Shown one piece after another: positions 5,896-6,411 of a DNA stretch of 6,411 nucleotides (positions are counted from its first letter, which is position 1; every line of letters starts with the position of its first letter). The notes below the pieces were generated by a model that was not told the DNA's origin, did no database searches, and saw only the letters and a list, made by a program, of their open reading frames with translations. Source of the stretch: Sphingomonas sp. (GTDB lineage Bacteria; Pseudomonadota; Alphaproteobacteria; Sphingomonadales; Sphingomonadaceae). The position numbers and the translations under genes were made by a program. The DNA lies in contig PNLG01000209.1 of NCBI GenBank assembly GCA_013822915.1, forward strand, positions 1 through 6,411, read 5' to 3'.

Positions 5896-6411
5896 GTGGA
5901 GAGTTCCAGCGGTAATTTGAGCAGCGGTATCCAAGCGAGCCTGCCGGGGCGTTATGCGACCGCCCTGTTCGACATTGCCCGAGAGGGTAAAAATATCGAA
6001 TCGGTGGAAGCAAGTCTTGCCAATGTGCGGGCTGCGCTTGACGGGTCGCCCGACTTTGCGCGCCTTGTCGCCAGCCCGTTGGTCAGCCGGGCTGACGCGG
6101 CAAAGGCGGTTGCGGCGACCGCCGCTGCGCTGTCGCTTGATCCCGTGACCGCAAAGTTTCTGGGCGTGCTGGCGGAAAATCGCCGCTTGCCGCAATTGCG
6201 CGCGATCATCGCTGCGTTCCGCGCGCTCGCCGCCCACCACCGCGGCGAGACGACCGCCGAAGTCACCTCCGCCCATCCGCTCGATACCGCTCAGGTCGAG
6301 GCGCTGAAAGCGTCATTGCGCCAGCGCGTTGGCCGCGATGTCGCGGTTGATTTGTCGGTTGATCCGTCGCTGCTCGGCGGGCTTGTCGTCCGCATTGGCA
6401 GCCAGATGATC
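5896..6411 (+). CDS. atpH: ATP synthase F1 delta subunit (3'-truncated)
   Basis: The delta subunit is the peripheral-stalk protein that ties the F1 alpha3beta3 head to the b subunits of FO (the OSCP homologue). The window holds 172 codons. Delta subunits usually have about 180-190 residues, so roughly the last 10-18 are missing. Recognisable family segments are RYATALFDIA near the N-terminus, the helical N-domain running to KFLGVLAENRRLPQLRAIIAAF (about 92-113), TAEVTSAHPLD (about 121-131) and the C-domain VDPSLLGGLVVRIGSQMI at the window edge. I chose GTG 5896 because it gives a start of VESSSGNLSSGIQASL, like sphingomonad homologues, with AAGAGG 11 nt upstream. In-frame ATGs at 5848 and 5857 would add 16 or 13 acidic residues (MFGMGRISVDEEGDDR) not typical of the family. 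In alphaproteobacteria atpH usually heads the atpHAGDC operon, so atpA is expected just beyond the window. Confidence 0.95.
   Translation, partial: MESSSGNLSSGIQASLPGRYATALFDIAREGKNIESVEASLANVRAALDGSPDFARLVASPLVSRADAAKAVAATAAALSLDPVTAKFLGVLAENRRLPQLRAIIAAFRALAAHHRGETTAEVTSAHPLDTAQVEALKASLRQRVGRDVAVDLSVDPSLLGGLVVRIGSQMI

Noticed and set aside
5714..6276. Minus-strand reading frames across the atpH start
   Set aside because: They lie opposite a clear atpH reading frame, have Arg-rich low-complexity translations and no ribosome site.
1..6411. Mobile element, CRISPR, toxin-antitoxin or anti-phage system
   Set aside because: No transposase, integrase, tRNA, direct-repeat array or paired small genes are visible. 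The CPBP family has been linked to abortive infection by its old name (Abi), but this gene has no phage-defence neighbours.

Overview
The window looks like an ordinary chromosomal stretch from a high-GC alphaproteobacterium, most likely of the Sphingomonadales. This rests on the visibly GC-rich third codon positions, the sphingomonad-like N-terminus of the ATP synthase delta subunit (GIQASLPGRYATALF), and a CtrA-like box upstream of a chemoreceptor. The assignment is from recall of protein sequence, not from a search.

Layout, left to right: (1) the 3' end of an unrecognised gene on the + strand (1-284). (2) It meets, tail to tail and with a 25-bp overlap, a leftward CPBP/CAAX-type membrane protease (260-1159). 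(3) Further leftward genes follow: ada (1227-2270), an alpha/beta hydrolase of the Bem46/ABHD type with an N-terminal membrane anchor (2320-3159), a dienelactone-hydrolase family protein (3156-3836), and a complete methyl-accepting chemotaxis protein (3905-5650). (4) A 245-bp divergent intergenic region (5651-5895) carries a CtrA-like site, an inverted repeat, a dyad and a plausible promoter. (5) The start of atpH, the F1 delta subunit and usually the first gene of the alphaproteobacterial F1 operon, runs rightward off the window end (5896-6411).

The leftward genes lie close together. The dienelactone hydrolase and the alpha/beta hydrolase overlap by 4 bp, so they are almost certainly cotranscribed. 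Gaps of 49 bp (to ada), 67 bp (ada to protease) and 68 bp (chemoreceptor to dienelactone hydrolase) permit a longer transcript but do not prove it. In function this is a mixed set: alkylation-damage repair and sensing (Ada), two small-molecule hydrolases, a membrane endopeptidase and a chemoreceptor. The chemoreceptor implies a motile or formerly motile cell. atpH belongs to a separate, divergent housekeeping operon.

I found no RNA genes, CRISPR array, insertion sequence, phage genes or broken genes, and I see no convincing new system. The points most worth a second look are the CtrA-like site, the proline substitution in the signalling tip of the chemoreceptor, an 11-bp inverted repeat that includes the chemoreceptor start codon, and the tightly coupled hydrolase pair.
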